Shown one piece after another: positions 8,092-16,435 of a stretch of 22,446 nucleotides of DNA (the first letter of the stretch is position 1; each line of letters starts with the position of its first letter). The stretch is from Bacteroidia bacterium. Its GTDB lineage: Bacteria; Bacteroidota; Bacteroidia; Bacteroidales; Dysgonomonadaceae. Position numbers and translations under genes: made by a program. The stretch spans positions 1-22,446 of the forward strand of contig BNXH01000029.1 of NCBI GenBank assembly GCA_025999435.1, given 5' to 3'. The notes beneath the pieces are model-generated. The model ran no database searches. It was given only the letters and a program-made list of their open reading frames with translations, and was not told the DNA's origin.

Positions 8092-8613
8092 ATGATGAAA
8101 AATTTTATTCTTATATCTGCCTTTTTTATTTCATTCTTTTTTATAGGAAAAATAACTGCACAAACAGTTCAGCAAATAGCATATATTAATTCGAATGAAC
8201 TTTTGGAGGCTATGCCCGATAAAGTGCAGGCTTCTAATATCCTGATCGATTTGAATCAGAAATATAAAGATGAATTGAAAGTGATGCAAAACGACTACAA
8301 TAAAAAATACTCCGACTTTATTTCATATCAAACTTCAATGGCCGAGAATATTCGTTTGCGTCGTATGCAGGAACTTTACGAATTGGAGCGTCAGATAAAC
8401 GAATTTATGAAATTGGCTCAGCAAGATATTGAAAGTCAGGAAAAAGCATTAATCGATCCCCTACGGCAAAAGATTAAAGATGCGGTTTATCAGGTTGGGA
8501 TTGAAAAAGGCTTTGTCTGTATTTATGATCTGGCAAATCCGGCAATCGCTTTTGTTACACCCGATGCCTTAGACGCATCAGGCCTGGTTAAACAAAAGTT
8601 AGGAATAAGATAG
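8092..8613 (+). CDS. OmpH/Skp-family periplasmic chaperone
   Basis: A 173-residue protein with a signal peptide (hydrophobic up to about residue 20, cleavage expected after T-A-Q near 24) and the OmpH/Skp layout: a first strand I-A-Y-I-N-S-N-E-L-L, a long charged alpha-helical coiled-coil section (about 45-125, rich in K, E, Q), and the closing part with A-I-A-F-V-T-P-D-A-L-D-A-S-G-L-V. Family members hold unfolded outer-membrane proteins in the periplasm on the way to the BAM complex. Two ATG codons stand in tandem (8092 and 8095); either may start translation. It lies 191 bp after infB, behind its own promoter and structured leader, and ahead of a terminator-like hairpin. Confidence 0.85.
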   Translation: MMKNFILISAFFISFFFIGKITAQTVQQIAYINSNELLEAMPDKVQASNILIDLNQKYKDELKVMQNDYNKKYSDFISYQTSMAENIRLRRMQELYELERQINEFMKLAQQDIESQEKALIDPLRQKIKDAVYQVGIEKGFVCIYDLANPAIAFVTPDALDASGLVKQKLGIR

Positions 8614-8634
8614 AATCACTTATTTAATATATGA

Positions 8635-8672
8635 AGATGCTCCTGTGTACTATGCCGGAGCATTTCATTTTA
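8635..8672 (+). terminator. Probable terminator after the OmpH-like gene
   Basis: A-T-G-C-T-C-C at 8637-8643 pairs with G-G-A-G-C-A-T at 8657-8663 (7 bp, extendable by a G-U and an A-T pair), followed by a T-rich run (TTTCATTTT). The 13-nt loop is somewhat large. The hairpin ends only a few bases before the chosen start of the next gene. Confidence 0.5.
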
Positions 8673-8677
8673 GGTAT

Positions 8678-9850
8678 ATGTCTCAAAAAACAAAATTATG
8701 GTCGCTTAACTATCTGAATGTTTGTTTGGCAAACTTTCTGATGGCATGTTCTTTTAATCTCCTTATGCCCTCTATCCCATTGTATATAACCGAGCAAATG
8801 GGTGTTGCTCAGTCGAAGACGGGGATAGTGCTGGCTTCATATGCTATAGCATTGATGTTTGTTCGCCCATTCTCAGGTTTCATTGTGGATATATATTCGA
8901 GAAAGAAAATTTTATTAATAGCCTTCTCCGGATATGTACTGATCTTCTTCGGTTACTTTTGGGCTACGACGATATTGCTGTTTGTTCTGGTACGGTTTAT
9001 GCATGGGATCACATGGGGCTTATCTACTGTTTCGTCCAGTACTCTGGCCATTGATGTTGTACCATCCGAAAGACGTGCCGAAGGTATAGGTTATTACGGT
9101 ACATTTATGAATGTGGCTATGGCTATAGGCCCATTTATTGCGATTCATATATATAACAATTACAGTTTTGAAGTCCTATTATGGTGTGCAATAGTAATGG
9201 GCACATTGGGAATTGTAACTGTTGCATTGATAAAAGCTCCCGAAAGACCAAAAATCGTAGAGCAACAGAAACTTTCTCTCGACCGTTTTTTTCTGCTTAA
9301 AGGCTGGGCTATATTTCTCAATCAATTACTTCCTTGTTTTGCGTGGGGAACGATTGGGCCATTTGTCGCCCAGTATGGAAAAGAATTAGGCATCCCTAAT
9401 GCAGGTGTGTTTTTTTTGTTTTGGGCCGGAGGTATTATAGCATCACGGGTATTTGCCGGAAAATTGGTGGATAAGGGTAAAATACATGAAGTGAATGTAT
9501 CTGCTATGGCTATTGTGGCTATATCATTCTTGATATTTGCTCTTGTGCATAATATTTATGCTTTCTGTATTTCCGGATTATTTATCGGGGTTGGTTTTGG
9601 AATGATGTTCCCTGCTTTGCAAACATTATACATCAATATGGCCGAAAATAATCAGCGGGGAACGGCAAATTCGACTTATCTCATCGGTTTCGACTTGGGG
9701 TTGGCTCTTGGTATGCTCATCGGTGGCTATATAACAGGCTTTTTATCATTCCAGTCTTTATACCTTGTTGCGGCCGGAATGTGCGGTATCAGTGTAGTTG
9801 TATACTGGTGCTGTTCCCGTATTGTATTTGAGAAAAAGAGGTTGAGGTGA
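8678..9850 (+). CDS. MFS transporter, 12-helix type
   Basis: A 390-residue membrane protein made almost entirely of hydrophobic helices, consistent with the 12 membrane spans of the major facilitator superfamily. The loop between helices 2 and 3 holds the family motif A in the form G-F-I-V-D-I-Y-S-R-K-K, and the related loop in the second half reads A-G-K-L-V-D-K-G-K. R-A-E-G-I-G-Y-Y-G-T is typical of drug:H+ antiporter-like (DHA1) members. Substrate unknown; neighbours give no firm clue. I chose the ATG at 8678: a GTG at 8645 keeps the frame open, but the 11 added residues are translated from the upstream terminator hairpin. It converges on the oxidoreductase gene with 31 bp between the stops. 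Confidence 0.88.
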   Translation: MSQKTKLWSLNYLNVCLANFLMACSFNLLMPSIPLYITEQMGVAQSKTGIVLASYAIALMFVRPFSGFIVDIYSRKKILLIAFSGYVLIFFGYFWATTILLFVLVRFMHGITWGLSTVSSSTLAIDVVPSERRAEGIGYYGTFMNVAMAIGPFIAIHIYNNYSFEVLLWCAIVMGTLGIVTVALIKAPERPKIVEQQKLSLDRFFLLKGWAIFLNQLLPCFAWGTIGPFVAQYGKELGIPNAGVFFLFWAGGIIASRVFAGKLVDKGKIHEVNVSAMAIVAISFLIFALVHNIYAFCISGLFIGVGFGMMFPALQTLYINMAENNQRGTANSTYLIGFDLGLALGMLIGGYITGFLSFQSLYLVAAGMCGISVVVYWCCSRIVFEKKRLR

Positions 9851-9881
9851 TGTAATAAAGAGATAATTTTTTGTTTTATTT

Positions 9882-10856
9882 CTATCCTACGATCCAATCC
9901 ATTACTTTCGATGTACGCGCACCGGAAATACCTGTTGACGGACAGATGCCTGTTCCTCGTAATTCATCCACAATTGCTTGAATGAGCGGTTGCTGGATAT
10001 GTTCAGGTTGTGGCGTATCGTAAAAAGTCTCTCCGTCTTTATTTACGAGCCGTATGGGTTTGAAAGCAAACGTGTTAAAACGTATATAACCCTCCGATCC
10101 TGTTATTGTCACAGAATCTTCCTCTGACTGAGGGGATGAAACGAAGCACCATAGTCCTGTCCCAATAATACCTGATTGAAACTTTAACGTCGCGGAAACA
10201 GTGTCGGCCACTTTATAAAATCCGCCGAGATTTTGTGCAAATCCCTTAGCTTCGGTTATTTCACCCAATAGGAAGTCCAGAATATCGAGCGTATGCGGAG
10301 CCATATCGAAAAAATAGCCATCACCCGCTATCTCTTTTTTTATCCGCCAAGGCTGCGTATCTATATCCTTATCCGCTTCACTTGCAGGACGTAAGTATTT
10401 GACATCTACGGAAAGTATTTTTCCAATCGCCTGAGTCTCTAATAATTCTTTTACTTTCAAAAAATAGGGTAATGCCCTGCGATAATATGCTGCAAAAAGC
10501 TTTTGCCCCGTATCTTTGGATACCTCCAACATATCTATGCATTCTGCATAGTTCATAGCCATAGGCTTTTCTACGTATACAGGCTTTCCTGCTCTCAGTG
10601 ACATGATCGTGTATTCTTTATGCGATTGGGGAGGGGTTGCGACGTAAATAGCATCTATATCCGGATCATTGATTAATTCATTTACGTCAGCGTAATATTT
10701 TTTCACATTATGCCTGATTGCAAAATCTTTCGCTTTCTCTTTATCACGCCGCATTACCGCCTCTAGTGATGAATGTTCTATTTTATAGAATGCCGGGCCA
10801 CTTTTCTTCTCACATACATCTCCCGCGCCAATAATACCCCATCTTACATTTTTCAT
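9882..10856 (-). CDS. Gfo/Idh/MocA-family NAD(P)-dependent oxidoreductase
   Basis: A 324-residue protein of normal family length. The N-terminal Rossmann fold opens with W-G-I-I-G-A-G-D-V and continues with Y-V-A-T-P-P-Q-S-H-K-E-Y. The E-K-P-M-A motif (near residue 97) carries the conserved active-site Lys. The C-terminal alpha/beta domain has G-D-G-Y-F-F-D-M-A-P-H-T-L-D, where the Asp and His fit the usual catalytic pair. Such enzymes oxidise or reduce hydroxyl groups of sugars, inositols or sugar derivatives; the exact substrate cannot be predicted. No signal peptide, so cytoplasmic. It is transcribed away from the susC operon across a 349-bp gap, which suggests but does not prove a role in sugar metabolism linked to that locus. 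Confidence 0.9.
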   Translation of the reverse strand: MKNVRWGIIGAGDVCEKKSGPAFYKIEHSSLEAVMRRDKEKAKDFAIRHNVKKYYADVNELINDPDIDAIYVATPPQSHKEYTIMSLRAGKPVYVEKPMAMNYAECIDMLEVSKDTGQKLFAAYYRRALPYFLKVKELLETQAIGKILSVDVKYLRPASEADKDIDTQPWRIKKEIAGDGYFFDMAPHTLDILDFLLGEITEAKGFAQNLGGFYKVADTVSATLKFQSGIIGTGLWCFVSSPQSEEDSVTITGSEGYIRFNTFAFKPIRLVNKDGETFYDTPQPEHIQQPLIQAIVDELRGTGICPSTGISGARTSKVMDWIVG

Positions 10857-11205
10857 AAATTAAAAGTATTTATCTGCAATATTATAAAATTAAATCTATT
10901 TAAGATGTCCTGCTTGTTAAACATTTTAAAACTTATTGGTAAATGTGCCTATTAGTAAGCTGAAAGGAAATGTCAGAATTAACGATTTGAATCATTTTTA
11001 TTTAAATATAAGGTGCTTTATATATGGTTATGCACTGAAAGATAGATGTTTATTTGTCGGGTTTATCGGGGCGTCTGCAATTTGAGTAAAAGAAATATCA
11101 ATTACAGTAAGATGAATAATTGGAAGTACAAGTACGTTTGCAACGTAAAAACACTATATATTTTTTTAAAAATATTTGTTTACATAACCCATTAAATCTA
11201 TTTAT
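10857..11205. promoter_or_regulatory. Divergent control region between oxidoreductase gene and susC
   Basis: This 349-bp AT-rich gap must hold the promoters for both neighbours and probably the binding site of the HTCS regulator encoded downstream. Toward susC, TACGTTTG at 11133-11140 fits the -7 consensus TAnnTTTG, with no TTTG at the usual distance upstream, as expected for a promoter needing an activator. It is part of a perfect inverted repeat at 11133-11147. A start near 11147 gives a leader of about 59 nt with an AT-only hairpin. Toward the oxidoreductase gene only a one-mismatch match is seen (CAATATTA on this strand, 10877-10884). Confidence 0.5.
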
Positions 11206-14200
11206 ATGAAACAATCTCGAAAAAAGTATTTCGGAAAAGTATTCTCACAAAGAATGCTTCTTATGCTGTTTTTCTGTTTTATCTCCGTAGCTTTTATCCA
11301 AGCTCAGACGGTGACAGGAACAGTGACTGATGCTAATGGTGAACCTCTTATTGGCGTGAGTGTCGTAGTGAAAGGTACTACTGTAGGGCAAATGACCGAC
11401 ATAGACGGAAAGTATAGCATTGCTGTTGGCAACCAAAAAGCTACTTTGGTATTTACCCTTATAGGATACACAAAGCAGGAAATTCCGGTAGGTTCCCAAA
11501 GCGTAATTAATGTAAAACTCCAGGAAGACTCAAAACTGCTTGAAGAAGTCGTAGTTGTTGGTTTTCAGACCCAGAAAAAAGTTAATCTGACAGGAGCTGT
11601 TAGTTCTGTCGGTGCAGATGTTTTTGAAAATCGTCCGGTAACGAATGTTGGGCAGGCGCTACAGGGTGTGATTCCCAATCTGAATATCGGAATCTCCAAT
11701 GGTGCGCCGAATACAGTGCCCAGTTTTAGTATCCGTGGAACAGCATCTATAGACTTGTCGGATGGAAGCTATGTAGCTACAACTAAATCGCCCCTGATTC
11801 TGGTCGATGGAGTGGAAATGTCTGCTACACAGGTAAATCAGATGAACCCGAATGACATTGAGGGTTTAAGCGTTATCAAAGACGCTTCGGCTGCTGCCAT
11901 TTACGGAACGAAAGCCACTTTCGGAGTTGTTTTGATCACTACTAAATCGGGTAAATTTAATCAAAAAGGAAAGATCAATTACGGATATGACCTTTCGTGG
12001 GATAAGCCTTCTGCTCTGCCTGATATTATGAATGCTTATGAAATTCAGCGGTTTGTGATGCAAAATGCCGAGTGGACTTCTATTGGTGGTACAGCTAGTG
12101 ATCTTGATAAAAGGAAAATGGAAGGGATAGAAAGATTTATGGCAGATCCCACAAATCCCGCGAATAGATATATTATGAATGGAAATTCTATCGTTTGGAC
12201 GGGAAATATGAATCCATATAAATTAGTTGTCAAAGATTGGACCCCTACACAAAAACACAACCTGAACATATCGGGAGGTACCGACAAGATTGCATATTAT
12301 CTTTCATTGGGGTATCTTACTCAGGAAGGGATGTACAAAATAGGAGAGGACCAGTATGACCGCTATAATGTGGCTACACGTGTTAATGCAAAAGTAACCA
12401 ATTGGTTTAATGTAGAAGCAAAGGTCAACTATAGCCGCAACTCTTATGACCAACCGTATGTGCCGAGTTACAAGGGTGGTATTTGGTCGGTATTGAAGCA
12501 GGATGCCGATAAGAATATCAATATGCCTATCAAAACTCTGGCAAGCGATGAGTCCGGTGAACAATGGACAGATAACTATCTGGCATGGCTCAATTATGGA
12601 GCAAGAACAAAGACCAATAGTTGGACCACGGTCTTGTCTGTATCGCCTGAATTTATTATCATCCCAAATACATTAAAGCTTAAGGCCGATCTTTCTTATA
12701 CACCACAAGGGAGTAATTTAAGACGCGTCGATCCATCACATTACTATATCACCTATACGTGGACGCCGGTAAGCGAGCAGGCGGAGTATAAGGAAAACAG
12801 AGGCCGATTGGAAAAGAGCAATACCGACAATTATCAGATAAATGTTTATGCTGATTTCAACAAAACATTCAAAGAAAAGCATACACTTTCCGGTATTTTG
12901 GGATTTAATCAGGAATATGTAGATTATACATGGCAGGCACTAAACTTTCGCAATCTGTTTTCACCTGACATCCTGAATTGGGGCGCAACAGAAGACCCTA
13001 CCCTGAATACAGGTGAAACTTCAGCTCAGATTCGTACAGGTAGAGCGCTATTTGGTAGAATAAATTATAATTTTGCCGGAAAATACTTGTTTGAAGTAAA
13101 CGGGCGTTACGATGGCAGCAGCCGGTTTACATCTGGTGGACGATTCTTTTTCTTCCCTTCATTCTCTGCCGGATGGAGAATATCGGAAGAGCAGTTTATG
13201 AATTTTTCTAAAAATTGGCTTTCAAATCTAAAAGTTAGATTTTCGTATGGTAAATTAGGTAGTCAGCCCGACTCATATTATCCTTATCAGGCTGTAATGG
13301 GTTCAGGCGCTGCCAATTATTGGATGAACGGAAACTGGAACAATACAGTAAATGCTCCAACGCTGGTATCTCCTACTTTAACATGGGAAAAAGCGGCGAC
13401 TACCAATTACGGATTAGATGCCGGATTCTTTAATAACCGTTTGAATGCTTCATTGGATGTATACGAGCGTAAAACAACCGATATATTAGTAGATGGAAGT
13501 ACGGCTTATTCTAATTTGTTGGGGACAACTCCTCCACGCGAAAATTCGGGTGTTATTCGCACAAGAGGATGGGAGTTGACTTTGAATTGGTCAGACAGGA
13601 TGGCGAATGGTTTAAATTATAATGTAGGGTTTGTATTGTCGGACGCAACATCAAAAGTGCTCAATTTCCCTTCCAATGCTATTAAAAGTCTGGGAGCTTT
13701 GTATGCGGGCCAGACCATTGGCGAGATCTGGGGATATGAAACAGGAGGTATCCTGCAAAAGGAAGACCTTACTTTAGCACCTAGTGGGAATAGTTATATT
13801 TTCTACGGTCCGCGACATTCCGGTAATCTGTGGCCCGGCGATCCTTGGCTGAGAGACCTGAATGGCGACGGTATTATCAGTACAGGCTCTAATACGGTGA
13901 ATGATCCGGGTGACAGGCGCATTATAGGTAATAATACTCCTCGTTATAGATTTGGCCTTACATTAGGCGCTTCATGGAAGGGATTCGATATTAGCATGTT
14001 GCTTCAGGGAATTGCTAAGCGCGATTTGTGGATTGGTAGCACAAGTTATTGGGGTGGAGGAACAAATAATGCCGGTAGCAAATGGATGTATGAGCGTTCT
14101 TGGAAGCCGGATCAAACTGATGCCAAGTTTCCACGTTACAGTTCAACTGCAGGAGCTCCTTCCACCCAGACAGGCTGGCTTGTCAATGGTGCTTATCTGC

Positions 14201-14400
14201 GTATGAAACAGGCGGTTCTAGGCTATACTTTGCCAACTTCGTTGACAAGAAAGTTACAAATCGAAAAACTGAGGTTTACCTTATCTGGTTACAATTTATT
14301 TGAAATTACGGAAATTCCTTCTGTTTTAGATCCTGATCAAGTTTCGGATGCTTATCCGCAGAAAAGGACAATTTCTTTAGGTGCTCAGATTACGTTTTAA
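11206..14400 (+). CDS. SusC/RagA-type TonB-dependent outer-membrane importer
   Basis: A 1064-residue outer-membrane barrel of normal SusC size. Signal peptide of about 33 residues (cleavage after I-Q-A-Q). A carboxypeptidase-regulatory-like Ig domain follows (about 35-112: G-T-V-T-D-A-N-G-E-P-L-I-G-V and D-G-K-Y-S-I), then a TonB-box region (E-E-V-V-V-V-G-F), a plug domain with P-L-I-L-V-D-G-V and S-V-I-K-D-A-S-A-A-A-I-Y-G, and the beta-barrel up to the end (R-T-I-S-L-G-A-Q-I-T-F, aromatic last residue for BAM recognition). There is no extra N-terminal signalling (STN) domain, so it should not drive an anti-sigma system itself. It pairs with the SusD protein encoded next to form the bin-with-lid import complex for oligosaccharides. 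First gene of a three-gene operon. Confidence 0.96.
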   Translation: MKQSRKKYFGKVFSQRMLLMLFFCFISVAFIQAQTVTGTVTDANGEPLIGVSVVVKGTTVGQMTDIDGKYSIAVGNQKATLVFTLIGYTKQEIPVGSQSVINVKLQEDSKLLEEVVVVGFQTQKKVNLTGAVSSVGADVFENRPVTNVGQALQGVIPNLNIGISNGAPNTVPSFSIRGTASIDLSDGSYVATTKSPLILVDGVEMSATQVNQMNPNDIEGLSVIKDASAAAIYGTKATFGVVLITTKSGKFNQKGKINYGYDLSWDKPSALPDIMNAYEIQRFVMQNAEWTSIGGTASDLDKRKMEGIERFMADPTNPANRYIMNGNSIVWTGNMNPYKLVVKDWTPTQKHNLNISGGTDKIAYYLSLGYLTQEGMYKIGEDQYDRYNVATRVNAKVTNWFNVEAKVNYSRNSYDQPYVPSYKGGIWSVLKQDADKNINMPIKTLASDESGEQWTDNYLAWLNYGARTKTNSWTTVLSVSPEFIIIPNTLKLKADLSYTPQGSNLRRVDPSHYYITYTWTPVSEQAEYKENRGRLEKSNTDNYQINVYADFNKTFKEKHTLSGILGFNQEYVDYTWQALNFRNLFSPDILNWGATEDPTLNTGETSAQIRTGRALFGRINYNFAGKYLFEVNGRYDGSSRFTSGGRFFFFPSFSAGWRISEEQFMNFSKNWLSNLKVRFSYGKLGSQPDSYYPYQAVMGSGAANYWMNGNWNNTVNAPTLVSPTLTWEKAATTNYGLDAGFFNNRLNASLDVYERKTTDILVDGSTAYSNLLGTTPPRENSGVIRTRGWELTLNWSDRMANGLNYNVGFVLSDATSKVLNFPSNAIKSLGALYAGQTIGEIWGYETGGILQKEDLTLAPSGNSYIFYGPRHSGNLWPGDPWLRDLNGDGIISTGSNTVNDPGDRRIIGNNTPRYRFGLTLGASWKGFDISMLLQGIAKRDLWIGSTSYWGGGTNNAGSKWMYERSWKPDQTDAKFPRYSSTAGAPSTQTGWLVNGAYLRMKQAVLGYTLPTSLTRKLQIEKLRFTLSGYNLFEITEIPSVLDPDQVSDAYPQKRTISLGAQITF

Positions 14401-14420
14401 TGTTAATAACGATTGAAAAT

Positions 14421-16415
14421 ATGAAAAGATTAATTAAATATATAATAATAAGTTGTGTGTCACTGGGATTTATGTTGACTTCGTGCAACGATGATTTTAT
14501 GCAGCGCAACCCTATAAATGATCTTGCCGAAGGCTCATTTCTGAAAAATGAAGGGGATTTACCCTTATATCTGAATCAATTATATAACATATATTGTCAG
14601 GGGCATCAGACAGGTAATGCATATCAGTATACCCCGCCGTTCTTTATCACACGCGGAAGCCAACTCATGTACGGCGATATTTTTACCGATAATGCCATTG
14701 GGTTCAGCAACACATCGGGCGATATTGTAAGCCGCATGCAGGGTACATGGCAGGTACCGGCTACGGCGGTGTCTTCACTCGAAGATGCTAACCAGACCGG
14801 CTGGCGTTGGGGCAACCTGCGCACCATAAATTATTTTTTGAGTCACTACCGGGAAGCTGAAGGATCGGTAAGTAGTCCGGATATACTGAACAAATGGGCT
14901 GCCGAAGCTTATTTCTTCAAAGCCTGGGAATATTACCAGAAGATCGTTGCTTTTGGAGAAGTGCCTTGGCTGGAAACCGATCTAAATATTAACTCACCGG
15001 AATTACAATCGGCACGTATGCCTCGGGAAGAATTGGTTAATAAGGTTCTTGAATGTCTGGACTATGCAATAGAGAATTTAAGCCCTACAGGAACGGCTGA
15101 TGGGCGTATCAACAAGAATATGGCTAATTTCCTGAAAGCCCGTTTTTGTTTGTTCGAAGGGACTTTCCGTAAGTACCATACTGAAGTGGGATTGCAGAGT
15201 AGCGCTAATAAATTCTTAGAAGAATGTGTGAAAGCTTGTGAAGCTATCGTAGCGACAGGGAAGTATGAACTATATAATGTGCCAAGTACAGAAGTAGGGA
15301 ACGATCCTTACTGGCATTTATTTAAATTAAACGGACTCACAGGTGGCAATCACAAAGAGGCTATTTTAGCACGTGTGTACGATGCTGATAAATTGGGACA
15401 TGGATCATCTCGTTACTTCAATATGAATCGCGGAAATGCCTCAGGACGTTATTGTAAGGGTGCGACCAAGGACTTGATTGATGAATACTTATGTATAGAT
15501 GGTAAGTCTATTGCTGAAAGCCCGCTTTTCTTAGGTTACGAAGGTGATGACTGGAGAGAATTGGATAACCGCGACCCACGTTTAAGGCAAACTGTAGTGA
15601 AACCCGGAGAATATATAACGATTTTTGATCGCGATAAAGGTACAATCGACAAGGTGGCGAATGGTCTTAAATATCCTGAAATTACCTATAATTGCCCGAC
15701 TGCAAACCAAACGCCTACAGGTGGACCATGTGTTACCGGTTATATGTTTATTAAACATTGGACGAACGAAACGATTGACAATGGTAGCACGACTAATGGT
15801 AGTCAGACAGCACTGATTTTCCGGTATGGGGAAGTATTGTTAATGTTAGCCGAAGCTAAGGCAGAACTAGGTACTATTACTAATACCGACTTGGATCTTA
15901 CAGTCAATGCATTGCGTAAACGTGCAGGATTTGATTTTACTAAATACCCTAATAGTAAGTTAACATTACAGAATATTCCTGCAGATACCAGATTGGATAA
16001 CCTTTACCAACAGTATGCAGGATATGTTCCTAGTCCTATTCTTCGTGAAATACGTCGCGAACGTCGCGTAGAGATGGCAATGGAAGGACTTCGTCGTGAA
16101 GATTTGGTACGTTGGAAAGCCGGTAAATTTATAGAAAAACCTATACGTGGTATGAAATTTACAGCAGAGAAACAAAAATTGTACGATGGTACGAATACCA
16201 GCAAGGATAAAAATGCACCGAAGGCGACTCTTAATGCAGATGTCTTTGTTGACGGGGATAAATTCATTATAGGTTACTCGAAAAGTCCGAATGTGGCAAA
16301 TGGAGTTGTGAAATGGTACGATAGATACTACTACAATCCGATTCCTCTCCAAGAGCTTGAATTGAATAAAAATTTAGCCCAGAGCCCGGGATGGCAAGAT
16401 ATAAACCGTAATTAA
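14421..16415 (+). CDS. SusD/RagB-type surface glycan-binding lipoprotein
   Basis: A 664-residue lipoprotein. The signal peptide ends in a lipobox (L-T-S-C) and the residues after the Cys (N-D-D-F) carry the acidic pattern that sends Bacteroidota lipoproteins to the cell surface. The N-terminal part is the SusD-like TPR fold; the C-terminal part has R-R-E-R-R-V-E-M-A-M-E-G and R-E-D-L-V-R-W, standard for the family. It caps the SusC barrel and binds the incoming glycan. I chose the ATG at 14421 rather than the ATG at 14400, which overlaps the susC stop as TAATG: the shorter start gives a normal lipoprotein signal (M-K-R-L-I-K). At 664 residues it is somewhat longer than the most common SusD size. 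The 20-bp gap to susC supports cotranscription and translational coupling. Confidence 0.95.
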   Translation: MKRLIKYIIISCVSLGFMLTSCNDDFMQRNPINDLAEGSFLKNEGDLPLYLNQLYNIYCQGHQTGNAYQYTPPFFITRGSQLMYGDIFTDNAIGFSNTSGDIVSRMQGTWQVPATAVSSLEDANQTGWRWGNLRTINYFLSHYREAEGSVSSPDILNKWAAEAYFFKAWEYYQKIVAFGEVPWLETDLNINSPELQSARMPREELVNKVLECLDYAIENLSPTGTADGRINKNMANFLKARFCLFEGTFRKYHTEVGLQSSANKFLEECVKACEAIVATGKYELYNVPSTEVGNDPYWHLFKLNGLTGGNHKEAILARVYDADKLGHGSSRYFNMNRGNASGRYCKGATKDLIDEYLCIDGKSIAESPLFLGYEGDDWRELDNRDPRLRQTVVKPGEYITIFDRDKGTIDKVANGLKYPEITYNCPTANQTPTGGPCVTGYMFIKHWTNETIDNGSTTNGSQTALIFRYGEVLLMLAEAKAELGTITNTDLDLTVNALRKRAGFDFTKYPNSKLTLQNIPADTRLDNLYQQYAGYVPSPILREIRRERRVEMAMEGLRREDLVRWKAGKFIEKPIRGMKFTAEKQKLYDGTNTSKDKNAPKATLNADVFVDGDKFIIGYSKSPNVANGVVKWYDRYYYNPIPLQELELNKNLAQSPGWQDINRN

Positions 16416-16435
16416 TAACCATCAAATAAAATAAT

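Noticed and set aside
9851..9881. Bidirectional terminator between the convergent MFS and oxidoreductase genes
   Set aside because: Only a weak A/T pairing is possible (AATAAA with TTTATT), so there is no convincing stem.
11158..11175. AT-only hairpin in the susC leader as a terminator or attenuator
   Set aside because: It contains only A and T, has a two-base loop and is expected by chance in such AT-rich sequence.
14400..14420. SusD start at the ATG overlapping the susC stop
   Set aside because: Seven extra residues would precede an otherwise normal lipoprotein signal peptide beginning M-K-R.
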